Made by a program: the position numbers and the translations under genes
Assembly: GCA_026874595.1 (NCBI GenBank)
Contig: CM049308.1
Location: forward strand, 78,290,124-78,354,123
From: Sipunculus nudus
Taxonomy: Eukaryota; Annelida; Sipuncula; Golfingiida; Sipunculidae
Direction of reading: 5' to 3'
Length of the DNA: 64,000 bases
The notes under the pieces: model-generated
Seen by the model: only the letters and a program-made list of their open reading frames with translations
Told to the model about the DNA's origin: nothing
The model's database searches: none
Part shown: positions 1 through 13,191 of the stretch, piece by piece
How the letters are laid out: each line of letters begins with the position of its first letter
How positions within the stretch are numbered: position 1 is the first letter of the stretch

Positions 1-715
1 ATCATGGTCATATCTGCTGAAATCTAGAATCATTGTTTTGAGATAGTGCGTATTTTACCCCTTAATGTTTTAGGAAGGCCCATAGGGGGGAGACATATAT
101 TTGTTTTTGCGCTGCAAAAACAAAGCCATTCTAGTGTTTTTACATAAAATAGAGCAAGATAAATAAAAAAAATTCCGTCTGTTGTTCACGTTTCAGTAAA
201 TTGTTGCTATTTAATGGTGTCCAATTCAAAATAGAGTTAGCCATAACAGTATAAAGCCACCTTCATTAACTATAATTGTATAATTCAAACAAATATAAAT
301 ACCATCCAAGGCCAGCGCATGGGATCCTCCACATCGTGACCGCCGATTAAGCTTGGTTCTATAGTATCCCCTTCGTTCTTCTGGACACCACATGTATTTA
401 CTGAAGCCGCGGCTGTCGAAAACCTAAACCCTGTTAATAACTGGCTCCCCCTGGCGGATGCCAACGAAAACACGCCTTATGGAATTTTTTCTATACATTT
501 CATCAAATTTATCTGTACACAAAAGAACGGACAGCAAGGTACTGGTTTTCTCTGTCTGTTCTGCACATGAATACGTTAATTTATTAATACCAAAACAACA
601 GAAGAAATATAGACAGCGGAACCCTTTGAATTCCATCCCTGTATGTCATGTCCACCTCGCTATCAAGACCACAAGTTTTGGTCCCAGGTACACAGTAACA
701 GTGTGTGTGACATAC
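1..715. other. No recognised gene
   Basis: Only short chance frames. The GGCCCATAGGGGGGAGACAT stretch near 76-96 resembles the end of a repeat seen again near 52966-52988. Confidence 0.4.
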
Positions 716-899
716 GAGACCTGGTAATGGTGCACATGACAGTCTGTCTAGTGTATACCAATTTTATGTACCATACGTTCAGGTTCTGATAGATTCTATG
801 CCTGCATCTATCTCAGTCTATCAACAAAAACAAATTATAAACTGAATCCATCTTATTTCTCTTATAAACTTTATAGTAATTGTCCAAAAGATAAAAAAA
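716..899 (+). repeat. Dispersed direct repeat, copy 1
   Basis: Shares ACCTGGTAATG, GTGTA..ATACCA, TTTTAT.TA.CGTAC, CTCA.TCTAT and TTATAAACT with 4745-4948 in the same order. The second copy directly precedes the left arm of the inverted duplication. Confidence 0.7.
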
Positions 900-2300
900 A
901 TCGCAGGTATTTTCCCTTTAAAATTTGGTTTTGGAGCTGGTTTAATTTGTCCCATTAGCTGTAGAATCCATTTGATCTACTTAATCTTATTTTAGAGAAG
1001 TCGTCAAAACCTTGGATTTCCATGTTGAAGCAAGACTGAAATTTCTTACCAGGCTCTGTAGAGCAGAAACAAACAACCAACAGGCAAAACGCAGCCAAGC
1101 CGGACGCCATGTCTCGATGCTTTGATGGAGACACCTCATTGTGGTCATAGAGAGAGAACTGCATGAGTTATAGATAATGGGATGTCTGGATAGCGACTAA
1201 ATTCAAATATATACCCTTGCTCATTACTAGAAAAAAATATAATGTACCATGCCTTGGCTTCGGCGTATTTGGTATTTTAATATGGGTTCGTGATGCAGAC
1301 ATATGCGAAGTTCATAAAACTTCAAAAGTTTTGCTGTTTTGCTGGTCTAACTGTGTGTGTGAGAGAGATAAAGAGAGACAGAAGTTCTGTTCACTTACTA
1401 AAAGGAACAGTGCTACTGGATGTTAGACTGAAGAATGACTATATAAAGATATGACTTCAGATATGACTAAGGCGAAACTACACATGGTTACAATGGCCCA
1501 TCTTTCTTCCACTGTCTAACAAACCTCAGCTAAGGAAGGTGGAAGCAAAAAAAAAAAAAAAAAAATGATTTTTTTCAATCACTATTGCGAAAGCAGTATA
1601 TTTCTTAAGCCTGATACTACAGTATGAATAAATTGACACATTAGATATATCTGAGATTTTCTCGACAGGAGAGAAATTAAATTAATCTTGTTCATTTTGA
1701 CGTCCCGTGCAAGTAAGCACATTCATTGGTGTCACCTGAACACAACCGGGTATTGCTGTGCAAACATCCCTCAGCTTTAGTTGTTTCATGCAATTATAAA
1801 GCGTGCCTTGTTAATGCGGGGGGAAATACTGTTGCCGGCTATAATGTAAACATTTTATAAAAGAGTGGTTGAATAAATGGAAAACTTATGATGCGGTTGA
1901 TAAAATTCGACAGTCTATATTTTTAGCAATTATCGGAATATAAGAGCTATGCAATTTTACAATTTTAAATAAAATATTACAACTGACTATAAATTACTGC
2001 TTTAAGAAGATACAGTTTAGACACGCGATGGCAGACAAATGTTTGATGCAGAACTAATTTAAATGTTTTTGTAAAGATAATATGTATATTTAACGACTAA
2101 CAATGGCTGCTGCTCTTGGTTATTAATGAAATAGTATATATAATGTTACGTTACCAAAGTAGGTGTCCATACAGTAATATTACAGTGAACGACCTCACAA
2201 ACATAAAGGTTATTATGGCTATGTAGAGTGGGACACAAATTTGCTTGCATGATGCTTGTAATGGATAAGTAGGATCCAACATGTAAAACGTATACTGACG
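900..2300. other. No recognised gene
   Basis: AT-rich non-coding sequence with a poly-A run near 1549-1565. No conserved protein, RNA or repeat recognised. Confidence 0.4.
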
Positions 2301-2302
2301 TT

Positions 2303-2304
<2 letters not shown>

Positions 2305-2395
<91 letters not shown>
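2305..2395. repeat. (AT)n microsatellite
   Basis: Almost pure alternating TA over about 90 bases, interrupted once near 2355. A C-tract follows at 2420-2429. Confidence 0.97.
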
Positions 2396-2398
<3 letters not shown>

Positions 2399-3133
2399 AT
2401 GACATTTGTTTCTGGGGACCCCCCCCCCCTTCCCTTAAATTGCGGACATGATCAAAGATACATTAAAGGAGCCATCCACCCGTTTCATGTAGGCAACTAA
2501 CCCGGTTGAAGTGCTCTCACCCCGCGCTTCGCTGTGCTGCATGGACATGTACACCGCATAGGCCTACATGCCGTTAGTAGAGCTTGTACCCAGAGTTCTC
2601 CAAAACATTTACTGTTCTTTCTAGGGGGTACCCAAGACACAAAGACTGTGAAGACTGAAGAGAGCTCTTCGGGCCTTGCGCATCACTTTGACCATCGCTG
2701 GTGGTCAACACTAACAACTGGGCGAGCAACCTGACGATTTGTCATCGACCAAACTGTCTCTTACTCTGAGAACAGCCGCAGGATAAATGAAGAAGTAGGA
2801 AGAACCGAAACACAGCAGCCCAAACCCAAAACTGACATTTCCTTACAACATCTGATATCTGCGGCCGGGCTTGCCTTTCCCCCATTGGCATTGTCACTCA
2901 ACGTGTGACGCGTGTCCATCTGACTTATAGGGTATTCACATCATTTTGTTTAACTGGCTCACTCAATATGTCACAGTGACCTTAGTTTTGATGTCCAAGG
3001 AGACATAACAATGACCCCCCTTTACGTTAAGAAAGGCATATGAGAAAATAAGGATTTCTGTCCGTAACTCACAGAATATTCAATGGAGACTTGCCCTGGC
3101 CGTGACAACCCGACTCAGTAGGCAATCGGATAA

Positions 3134-4160
3134 TTGGGCTGGTAAGCCTACTTTGGCTTAAAATGCATCCACAATCTTTCTAAAGTAGTGGGTCCTGTGA
3201 CCTTGACCTTTGATCTCATGACCCCAGAATCAACAGTTCTTACTTTAGTGGTGGGCCATATATAAGTTAAGTTTGAAACCAATATTTCAAACTAAACTGG
3301 TTTTATCATCTGGAAACTAATATGTGGATTGATGGCCCCCATGACCTTGATCTTGTGACCCCAAAATCAATCATTTCCTTCCACTATTTGCAGGTGAGCA
3401 ACGTCTGGAAGATAGAATGTTTGGGACAGAAAGTTTGGCTAAAAATACATCAACAATCTTTTTAAAGAAGTGGGTTCTGTGACCTTGACTTTTGGCCTTA
3501 TGACCCCAAAATCAAAAGGGTTCTTACATTATTGGTCATATATAAGTCAAAATTGAAACCAATATGTCAATCCAAACTGGAGTTATCATCCAGAAACAAA
3601 TATGTGGACAGATGGGCCCCTGTGACGATGACCTTTGACCTTGTGACCCCCAAATTAATCAGTTTCTTCCCCTATTGGCAGCTCAGCTATATGTGCAAGA
3701 TGGAAGGTTTTGGATGAAAAGTTTGGCTTAAAATGCATCCACAATCTTTCTTAATAAGTGGGTACTATGACCTTGACCTTTGACCTCATGACCCCAAAAT
3801 TGAACAGGATCTTCCCCTATTGGCAGGTTAGCAATATCTTGAAGATGGAAGGTTTGGGATGAAAAGTTTGGCTTCAAATGCATATGCATTCTTTTTAAAG
3901 AAATAAGTCCTGTGACCATGACCTTTGACCGTTGGACCCCATAAACCACACGGTTCCTTCTTTAGTGGTGAGTCATATATAAGTTAAGTTTGAAACCATT
4001 TATGTCAAACTAAACTGGAGTTATCATCTGGAAACTAATTTGTGAACAGATGGCCCCTGTGACCTTGACTTTTGACCATGTGACCCCAAATATATTTATG
4101 CTCTACCCATACTTGCAAGTCAGATAAATGTGCAAAATGGAAAGTTTGGGATTAAAAGCT
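3134..4160 (+). repeat. Diverged tandem repeat of about 280 bp with TGACCT arrays
   Basis: Units start near TTTGGCTTAAAATGCATCCA at about 3154, 3434 and 3720, with a partial one near 3869. Each carries runs such as TGACCTTGACCTTTGACCTC followed by ATGACCCCAAAATC. The reverse strand reads AGGTCAAAGGTCA, a DR1 nuclear-receptor element, beside TCAAGGTCA. Related sequence occurs at 52614-52640 and 55117-55260. Confidence 0.85.
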
Positions 4161-4164
4161 TGGC

Positions 4165-4400
4165 TTGGGGGGGGGGGGTACTTTCAAGCCCCATAGCTCG
4201 GAGGATATAGGATGCAGTGACCTAATTTCAGGTTTCCAAGGAGATTTTTTATTGACCTCCCTGGATGTTCACTTAGAATTTTCTAGGTCCAGCAGTTACG
4301 ATTTGTGCCCTGCTAACGGACGACCGGACGGACGACGGACAAAGCGCAATTCCTATACCTCAGTTGACTTACAGTCAGCTGAGCTAAAAATTAGTCTTTC
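4165..4400 (+). repeat. Dispersed repeat ending in CAGCTGAGCTAAAA
   Basis: Begins after a G-tract (4167-4178) and ends in GACTTACAGTCAGCTGAGCT (4369-4388). A diverged copy lies at 55910-56150 with the same order: GGATATAGG.TGCAGT, GTTT.CAAGGAGAT, CTAG.TCCA and GACAAAG. A reverse-oriented end appears at 44713-44760. Confidence 0.7.
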
Positions 4401-4744
4401 AATGAAGTTGCTAATAAATAAGGGCAGGCAAATACGTGACGGATGTCATATATTCTGTCTTCATTCAGAATGTTTACTTTATAGTCGTTTTAAGAAATTG
4501 TCTGTTTTCACTAGTGTTTATTAAAATTATTTGAAGTCAAAAGTGCTTCAATTTTGCTTCAGCTTACACTCAAATTTTAAAAATTGTCCACACTGTGAGA
4601 GAGGGACACCCCCTACAACATCCTCCCCCGCGTCGGGCGCAAGCGCCCCCGCGCTCACTTCGCTCACATATGCGCCCCCCCCCCCCCCCCCCACACACAC
4701 ACTTTTTAAGATGTTCCTCAGCCTATGGACAAATGTGGGAAATT

Positions 4745-4948
4745 AGAGACCATGACCTGGTAATGCATGGTTAACATGTCAGGTTTCCCAGTGTACAGTA
4801 TACACCAGTTTTATATATCGTACATACTTGGTTTTTGTAGATTCTTTCCCTGCATATATCTCAATCTATACACAAAATTTAAAATTATAAACTCGAATGA
4901 TTATATTTCTCTTACACACTTTACGGCAACTATTAAAACGATGAAAAA
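4745..4948 (+). repeat. Dispersed direct repeat, copy 2
   Basis: Diverged partner of 716-899, with the same order of landmarks. It lies about 60 bases before the left arm of the inverted duplication. Confidence 0.7.
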
Positions 4949-5029
4949 AAGTAGGTTATTTTTTTCTGTAGAACTTCTTCATATATATACCGAATTGGGC
5001 AATGCAGTTAAAGCTGGTGTGTATTGCTT

Positions 5030-5369
5030 CAAAAGATACCCCACCTTGAAGTCAGTGCGCATGCGCATAGGCTGGTTACCGCGAGCACCCGGTAAAAGTA
5101 ACACGATGCGTGTTGCCTGGCGTACCTTTCATTACGGACGTTAAATACAGGCTTCTCTCTGACAAAATAACAACAAGGCAAAATAGTTTTGATTAAGGGA
5201 ATAAGAACCAATTTTCTGATATTTGCGTGTACTAGTCATTTTGTGGATTCTCATCTGGCAAGAAGCGGTATCCTGGTTTTGACTCACAGCTGCGGTCAGG
5301 CAAGCTGTCACCTCGGCTCAGGATCGTCTGGTCAGCGTCTTCAATCATGTGGCTACCGTGAAAGTGAGT
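5030..5369 (+). promoter_or_regulatory. Promoter/first-exon-like block in the left arm
   Basis: This is a GC- and CpG-richer block than its surroundings. It has a palindromic NRF-1-like site (GTGCGCATGCGCA, about 5056-5068), then ATG at 5347-5349 and a consensus 5' splice site GTGAGT at 5364-5369. The short frame after the ATG stops after four codons (TGA at 5359-5361). The same block in the other arm has no stop. It may be a first exon of an unidentified gene or of a non-coding RNA; I recognise no product. Confidence 0.35.
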
Positions 5370-6796
5370 AGTATAGCAATTAAATGGTAGACGTAAAACT
5401 TCCAGCACGGTATTCTTATTAAAATCACGATATCTTATCTGATTTATTTTAAATTAACGTTAGGCTTATGAAATCTAGCGGACTGTAGAAGCGACAGTTG
5501 GGCGATAATACGCGGATTTATTATTGTTTATTATTATATTTTTTAATTTTATATGGGGGTTTTGCAAAGTTCCGTCAGGTTTATCGCAGATACCAAATAA
5601 CTGCAAATGTGTCAAACAATACAATGAATAATAATTACTTTAAATTTATTTGCACTGTTTATCATTTTATCCCAACTGATGGAACAAGTTTTTAGAACAG
5701 GACGTGCCTAATAATACTATAAATATAAAGTATTAGACTTTTCCTATAAATAATATTTCTTTTGTATGAAACCATATTTTCTAGTATTATTGTATAGTTT
5801 AACTTTATTGCATAAATTAAAAAATATATATATTTTAATTTAATAGAGTAAACTGTTTATTGACTACATCATGTTTATAACATACAAATGATATTTCATG
5901 TTCATTATGAATCGCTTATTCTACTAATATAAATGTGTGTTTGCGTGTATGTGTGCTTACCATGAACCACTTGTAAAAGTTGTGGTGAGAAAATATCTAA
6001 AAATTATATTTTTGTGTGTGTTTCAGTTTATAAATATTATTTATATTTGAAAGAAAATATATTATAATATTGTATACTAGTATATATATTATATTTCGAC
6101 TTTTATGGGTTTTTTTTATACAGTAGTGTCTGTCATACACAAAACTGATATATTTTATATAGCGCCAACCAAAATAGAAAGTATTAAACCATTGTAGATT
6201 TTTTTCACAGTGTGTTGCACTAAATATTACATGTTACTGTCTCCATTCCTGTTCCTGGGTGCGAACTGTGCAAGGAATATGCAACTGAATTGTTTAGGAA
6301 GAGAAATATGGTTCTTCCTAACATATATATAGTAAGTTTGTAATATTTGTATATATGTGTGTACAATTGTGTATTTCATGCATCTTCCAGATGACAGCAT
6401 AAGAAGCAATAAAGGTGGACTAATCTTGTCACCTATACCTGTTGTCTTGAGAGCAGCTTGTTACAACAACAGTGGCGGTGTGAACTGACATGTATACCCT
6501 GACAGGTAAGAACTCCTGGCATAGACACAGGAAGCAACCACACTTGCATGGTGGGGCACTAATATTAGTTTTTTTTTTCTTTATATTATATATGAAATTA
6601 ACATACATAATCTGAATATTCATATGCATTGGCAATGAACTGTTAGTCTGTTGGTCCTTTAAATGAAAATTACTGGTAATAAGCTGAGACTGATCTTTGA
6701 ATTCCCTCTCCCAAATGGTGGTTAATATTTAAAAACTGCTGTCTGATCACTCTGATGGCAGAAATTTGATGCATATTTTGCAGAATATACAAGGAA

Positions 6797-8305
6797 TACC
6801 GTATTTCCTTGATCAGACGCCGGGCCTTAAATAGTCGCCTGCCTTGTTTAGTCGCCGGGGTAAAACAGTGTCCCAGAAAAATAAACGCCGGCCTTAAATA
6901 GACGCCGGTCTTGTTCACAGGCCTGGTGTCAGAGTAGTTTCCATGTTTGGCGCCAGATGTCTTATCCCTTCACTATAATTGGTGTATTTACCAGTCAAAT
7001 TGACCATAGATTGTTGTATGAATTTCGATTTGTGTTTTATTGATATTTAATTCTTCTGTAAATATGTTTTTATCTTACGTGAATGCCTGTTTCAATGCAC
7101 GGGGGACACCAAATATTCCCGATCCGTCCTTATGATTTAGGCCGATCACCGATCCTAATAAACGCTCCACAAATACGTCAGCAGTGAGAAGCTAACACTA
7201 TCACTGCTGTCAAGCTAGATAAAAATAGTACCGCCTGATACAAGCGGTTAATCTTGGTACGGTAAAAGTATACCTAACGGATGGTTGAACAGAACTGTTA
7301 AAATACGTTTGGGCACATATTTCTTGTGTAGCATGAAGAACCAAATGATGGTGTCAAGCGGTACAATTTGTAGCTACTGTCAAGCCAAATTACGCTCCTT
7401 GCGTTCATTTTTAAGCGCTTTAAGTGCGTCCCCATTGTTACTTAAACCAGGCTTCTGAGATAAACTTTAAAGTTGAAAATAGTATTACTCAATATTCAGA
7501 AATATTCCCGGCAGTAAATGTCACATACAAGTATATACCAGGTCGGAAACGCTTCAAAACGCTGTGTCAAGCTGAATCAGTTAAAAGTCGGACGGAAGGT
7601 GTCATGAAAACGAATTACGCAGTGCCGTTATATGTACCAGCCCCCCGTTTTTCGATGGGACCAATATTAACAGTTCTCCACGGTGCACAGTTAATGGGAG
7701 AGCCAACCGTGTTAAGTATAAACCAGGCCAGAAACACTTGATTACGCTGTGTCGAGCTGAATCAGTTGAATAGTTGACGGGAGGAAAGTGTGATGAAAAT
7801 GAATTACGCTGTGCCGTACCGACCCCCCGTATTTCGATGGAACACTGTTACCAGTTGTACGCGGAGAACAGTTAATGGAAGAGCCACGCGTGTTCAGAGG
7901 GAAACAACACGCGGTGTAAAATAAATGGAACAGCCACATGAAACACCTGAGGCCCGCGTGGACAGATTCTTGTGGACAACTGCAATCTCTCGCTGTGATT
8001 CTCCGTTAATTCTTATTATGGTGCGTAATTGTGGAGATTGCGCGTTTCCCATATCCCTATGACATCTAAGGAAATTTCGTAAACACAATCCGTGTACCGG
8101 CAATGTTTTCAATTGTGTCCCTAAGTAGTGACCGGCGGGTTTATTGTTTCGGCGTGTTCTATTTTTTAGTTTGTCGGATGAGCCTGATAATGTATTTTTT
8201 TAATAAACGCCGGCCTTAAATAGAAGCCGGCCTTGTTTAGACGCCGGGTCAAAGCAGGGTTTGAAAAAAATAAACGCCCGGGCGTCTATTCAAGGAAATA
8301 CGGTA
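6797..8305 (+). mobile_element. 1.5-kb non-autonomous TIR transposon with TA target site
   Basis: The termini are TACCGTATTTCCTTGA (6797-6812) and its exact reverse complement (8290-8305), giving a TA target duplication as in Tc1/mariner-like elements. Subterminal regions at both ends hold direct repeats of AATAAACGCCGGCCTTAAAT-type sequence with GACGCC motifs. The interior has a tandem duplication of about 184 bp. I see no transposase frame, so it is a non-autonomous element. The empty site survives in the other arm of the inverted duplication. Confidence 0.82.
7533..7896 (+). repeat. 184-bp tandem duplication inside the TIR element
   Basis: Two diverged units (7533-7716 and 7717-7896) share TATACCAGG-like starts, GCTGAATCAGTT, GAATTACGC and ACAGTTAATGG. 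Reading frames across it are not conserved between units, so it is not taken as coding. Confidence 0.75.
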
Positions 8306-8644
8306 CCTTCTTTTGAAGTCAGTAACTCTTTACAATTAACAAATATCTAAGTTGGAAATGGATCCAGTAGTGGGGTCTAGGGGTTCCGGACCCCCTGTCC
8401 CCCTTTCAAGCTGTCACAATATTTTTTTCAGAGTTATAGCCCAATTTTTGCACCCAGGACCCCCATTACCCCTTTCCAGGCCTTTGGACTGTTTTATGGA
8501 TTATCATTAGTCCTCCTGGGTTGGACTCCTCCTTTTCCTAAATCTGTGATCTGTCCCCGTGTCTTGCTAGATGCCACCCCATATGTTTTGGGTGTTCCTA
8601 TATGTAAATATTTGAACAAAATTTCCATTCTCTAGGTAACTTAT

Positions 8645-11600
8645 ACAATTAAAATCACTTAGTCTTTTTATTTTAAAATCATTAGGCAATATAAATATTA
8701 GGCTTTTCTTATAAGACCCATACAGTAAAGTGTATGGATGACTACACATGGTATCCCCATATAGATATCTGCATAAATTTGTCAGAATATGCCATCCAAG
8801 GGAGGAAATTTGGGCATCTCATTGCCATATTAACATAATAAATCATTAATATTTTTCATAAACTAGATCAAAATAATACTTGATGCAGTAAACCCTTGTG
8901 TCTTTTTTCACTTCTGATCTGCAACTCATGATAAATATAAGATGAGTTATCACCTGTCAAGTTTTGTAAAACACTAATTTAAATCTGTTGAAATGTTTAT
9001 TAATTGTCTCTCTAAAATGTCAGACACAGTTGTTGTAGAATATACATTAACAGTCATTTGTGTGCATGTGTGTTGGGGGGGGGGGATAAGGTATATGACA
9101 TAAACCAAATAAGAGATAATAAAATATGATAAAAATGATCTTATCTCATTATGATAAAATTCTTTTTACAAAATTGTCGACTAGGGCTACGGGTATATAC
9201 ATCCAGGGGAGGCACAATGAACACAATGGGCTATGAGTTTTATTTAAGATATTTTTAAAATCAGTCAACATGTTCTAATATAAGGAATAAGTTTATTACA
9301 CAAATTACATCTCATCTATTACTTTCATCATCTTAAGGGTAACATCTTCTCAGAGATCAAATAAAAATGTTGTCAATGATATGCTTAATTAAAAAATGCC
9401 TTCTTTTTAATGTTGGAATGCATTAGCAAGCATGTTCTGATAAAATCAAATTTTTGTTTCAGTCTTTATCTGATGTGCCTATGAGCAACCATCCTGCCAC
9501 AGACAACAATTAACAGAACAGATACAATTCACTATTTAAATTGGACAACAGATGTCAGAATTTTCTTTTGGCCACCAGAAACTTACTGATATAGATGACC
9601 ACAAAAGTCAGCAGAGTGAAGAATATACAAGCCAAATCAGCCATGTCAAATGATGACAGAAGAAAATGGATAATTACATATTTTAGTAATAAATACTGTA
9701 TAGGCCATATTGTATCTGCAGATGGTTTATTAATTTTAAAAGGGACTGTGTAGATGGTCCTCATAAACACCTACAAGATATTGTCATAAATTGAGACTCT
9801 GGCTGTTGAACAGCATGAATCTGTGACATAAATAATAATATGATAAATGTCATCTGCCTTAGTGTAAAAAATATATTTAATATCTGACCGGCTTAATAGC
9901 AAAGCTATTGATGTCAGGTCTAGGATACATAGTCATAGTTGCAGCAAAAAAAAGTACAGTAAACCAAGCAACAGGCAACTGTTTTCTAAATGGAAGGTAA
10001 TATTGAATCAAAGGTGCTTATATAGCAGCAGAGAATAGTCTGAACATTCAATTATTCAGAGGTAGAGACCTGAATAAATTGATTTAAAACTTGCATATGA
10101 TTCTTGCTTCACAGAGCCTATGGTCAATATTTCTGTGATGATTACATCAAAGTATTTAAGTTAATATGTTATTATTGAAAAACTTCATGGTAATCAAATT
10201 TTTATGGCATTCAGTTTTTTATAGACAGTCACCAGCATTCAACAACGTTTTCCCCCAAGGTTATTGTGATGTGTTTCTTTACATGGTACTGTAAACCAGT
10301 GTTGTCTTGTTCAATGTCAATTTCATCATCATCACTGTATTTGTATTGCTTATTTGTCTCCATAGATGACTGAATGACAGATCTGAATATTGCCATGTTG
10401 ACATCATGGATTTGGCATCATTATTGCATCCAGAACAGAGACTGGGCACTGATGTGATTGGCTGATGTATGTGTAATGCCTCGGCATTTAGGTCAAGAAA
10501 GTATAGGAATTGCTAAGTTTTTAAGCTTTCTAGTCATGGAGTAATCCTGTGGGCCAGTGGCTGTCATCACTGACAAGCTCAGTGTTCCCAGTCTCCTGAC
10601 AGTATGGCAGGCCTTTAACAAAAAAGCACAATCATCTATTTTTTTGTAGAATTCAGCTGAATGCTGTGGCTCATGGGCCACTAGTTTAAAGTTTCCTTTA
10701 ACTTACAAGAGAACATGTGAAAGTTAATTTCAGGACAATACACAGTTAATTTCATATTGGATAGAATTAGTAATTTTATGGTAAATATTAATTTGATATT
10801 GAGCTCAGCAGCTATAACAATCTGCCATTGTCCAACACTACCTCCTGCTGGCTATTAGGAGGGAACAAATTGCCTCTGTTCACTGAGGTAGTTCTTACGC
10901 AACATTCTGTATGATCCAGGTGGTATCTTGCAAATTTACAACCGCGTCATAGTGGCTTAAATTCATGGAACTGTGAGAAGACTGCTATTTTTTTTTTTTT
11001 TGGTGGGGGGGGGGGGTTGGGTTGAGAGGGGGATACTTCTTCCCCTACCAGCCACGGCTTGAAGACTTGCATTTTTGCCCTAACATTCTTGGAACAGATA
11101 AATTGTATTTTTAAATTTGACTACAAGCCAATCAATATTAATATTAAAATGTTTCAGAAGCAGAAAAGCTCTAAGTATAGATTATTTGCAATAGCAAGCA
11201 TTTGCAAATGAAAAATTGTTTAGGGGAATATTCTGACTGATCTATGAATAAGTGATTAGTAATTTGGCTTACAGTCATGTATTTACTTGTTTTAGACAAC
11301 AAAACTTCCGGCACAAAATTTCCACAACCCTCTGCTTATTAGGTGGTTTAATTGACTTGAGTCTTTAAAATTATCATGAGTTATTTTAAATACATGTGTA
11401 CAGAATGTCCAAATTTCAAGACAATGCTTACAGGTCTAATGCAAACCTGTGAAATGGGATATACATCAGGTGTAAGGTTTCTATGATGATATGCTTGACC
11501 ATTATTTTAAAAGTACATGTACTTGGTTAAGTAATATGTACAGAGCAAGTACGTACACATACTAAACATTTTGACCCAAGTACAAGCACCAACTGCACAA

Positions 11601-12875
11601 ACATTACTCCTGGCTTGGATGTACACAACACAAAAATGACTGTCAGTGGCACCACCAGTCACATGTATATATAACAGGCTATCGAAGATTGGACATGCAA
11701 AATTTCAGACAGAGACTTCAAACCACTCTCAAACCAGGGTTTCCATGTACAATTTATTATCATGTGCTGTCTCATTGTAATTTGATTGTCACTGACTTTT
11801 GAAGATACATATTGAAATGAAATTAGAGTAAATGAAGCACATCTTTGATTAATAAATTCTGCAATTTTTACTAATGTTATTCTTTTCACTCTGTTTTATT
11901 TCTAAGATGACTACTCTTCTTTTCCAGAGCACTTAATCTTATTTTGGCCATTTGTCTTTGGTAGTCATGAGACCAGGGAGGCATCATTTCTTGTTTATAT
12001 AACATACCCTTCAGATCATTAACCTACTGATCATGAGGATGCATGACACTCAGGGTTCACATCTGGTATGGGTAAAACCTATTTTACCCAGTCTAGGCTC
12101 TTCTTGCTGCCTGCAGAGGTTCACAAAATGGGCTCTTGCTGCATATCTAAATGCAGTAGTGATACTTGTCAAGGTGGTGATTTGTGATCAAATTATTCAG
12201 GAGGCAGCTGAGCCAGTGGCTGGCCCTCCACAGGGGTGTCATGGCAGGAAATGCAGTTATCTTGTCTGATGCATCCAAGATTGCTTCCCATGCAGTCCTA
12301 AACGGTGACTATTGTGCAGTTCTCAGAGTATGCAGGCTTCCAGATGATAATTAAATTTGATCACACCTATCCTATAGGTTTGTTAGATGAATGATTGTCA
12401 TCTTGAGAAACATTAATCTGTAGTACCAGAATCAACATCACTTTCCTGTGACTATAGCTCTGGGGTTCCTGTAAAAGAATTTGGATGGAATTCAAACAGT
12501 AATAATGAAAAACAGTACTGTACAGCATATAATAAATTGTTAAATCAAAACTTATTTTGATTATCAAATTTGTGTGGCAAAACATATGAAGCTATGAAAC
12601 AATCTTCCAACAAAGGTTATATCACCTTCAACAATGTATATATTTTATGTAATTCTTGTGAAGCTTTCATCATATAATTCACTAAAGAAAACAATTGGAG
12701 ACCTTAGTATAACTCTTTTTGCCTGGCTGCTGTATTGAATTTAACAGGTTTCTGAATTTGAGAGCACAGATGCCCTCATGAGTGTCAAGCATGGTTGGGG
12801 CCAGGTACAAGTGAAAGTACCCATGAACAGGTACAGGTAATTGATTTTCACAGAGTGCCTAGGTACAGGTACAGG
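8645..12875. other. Spacer between the inverted arms
   Basis: AT-rich sequence of about 4.2 kb. It holds G-tracts near 9077-9085 and 11004-11019 and a cluster of GGTACAGG motifs at 12800-12875. I found no recognisable gene or RNA; open frames are under 80 codons. Confidence 0.5.
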
Positions 12876-12879
12876 TACT

Positions 12880-13143
12880 TTAGAAAGTTTAGAATGTTTA
12901 AATATTTACATTTAGGAATGCAAAAAAATAATGAAATGGCATCTAGCAAGACATTAAGACATTTTAGAGTTGTTCAGGCACTGAATTCAGAAGTTATTCC
13001 TTGTAAATTCTGCACAGCCTCAAATTACTACCATCTGAAAGCAGATTATAAATATTAACCACAATTTATAAGATGGAACTGAACGAGCAGCCTCAGCTTT
13101 GGCTTATTACCGGTAATTTTTATTAACAGGTCTAACATTACAT

Positions 13144-13191
<48 letters not shown>

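Larger units (their letters stand above)
5008..8640 (+). repeat. Left arm of a large inverted duplication
   Basis: Read on the + strand, this arm matches the reverse complement of 12880-14777. Matched landmarks run the full length: TTAAAGCTGGTG at the outer end, GTGCGCATGCGCA, the ATGTGGCT/GTGAGT block, GATAATACGCGGATTT, and at the inner end GGAA..TAGGA..CATTTA-type sequence near 8600. The arm is longer than its partner because it holds a 1.5-kb TIR element (6797-8305) and about 210 extra bases near 8345-8560. Similarity falls from the outer end inwards. Confidence 0.85.

Noticed and set aside
2151-2405. Frame of alternating Ile and Tyr
   Set aside because: Translation of an (AT)n microsatellite.
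7424-7741. 105-codon frame inside the 1.5-kb TIR element
   Set aside because: It spans the junction of a tandem duplication and is not conserved in the second unit; there are no transposase motifs.
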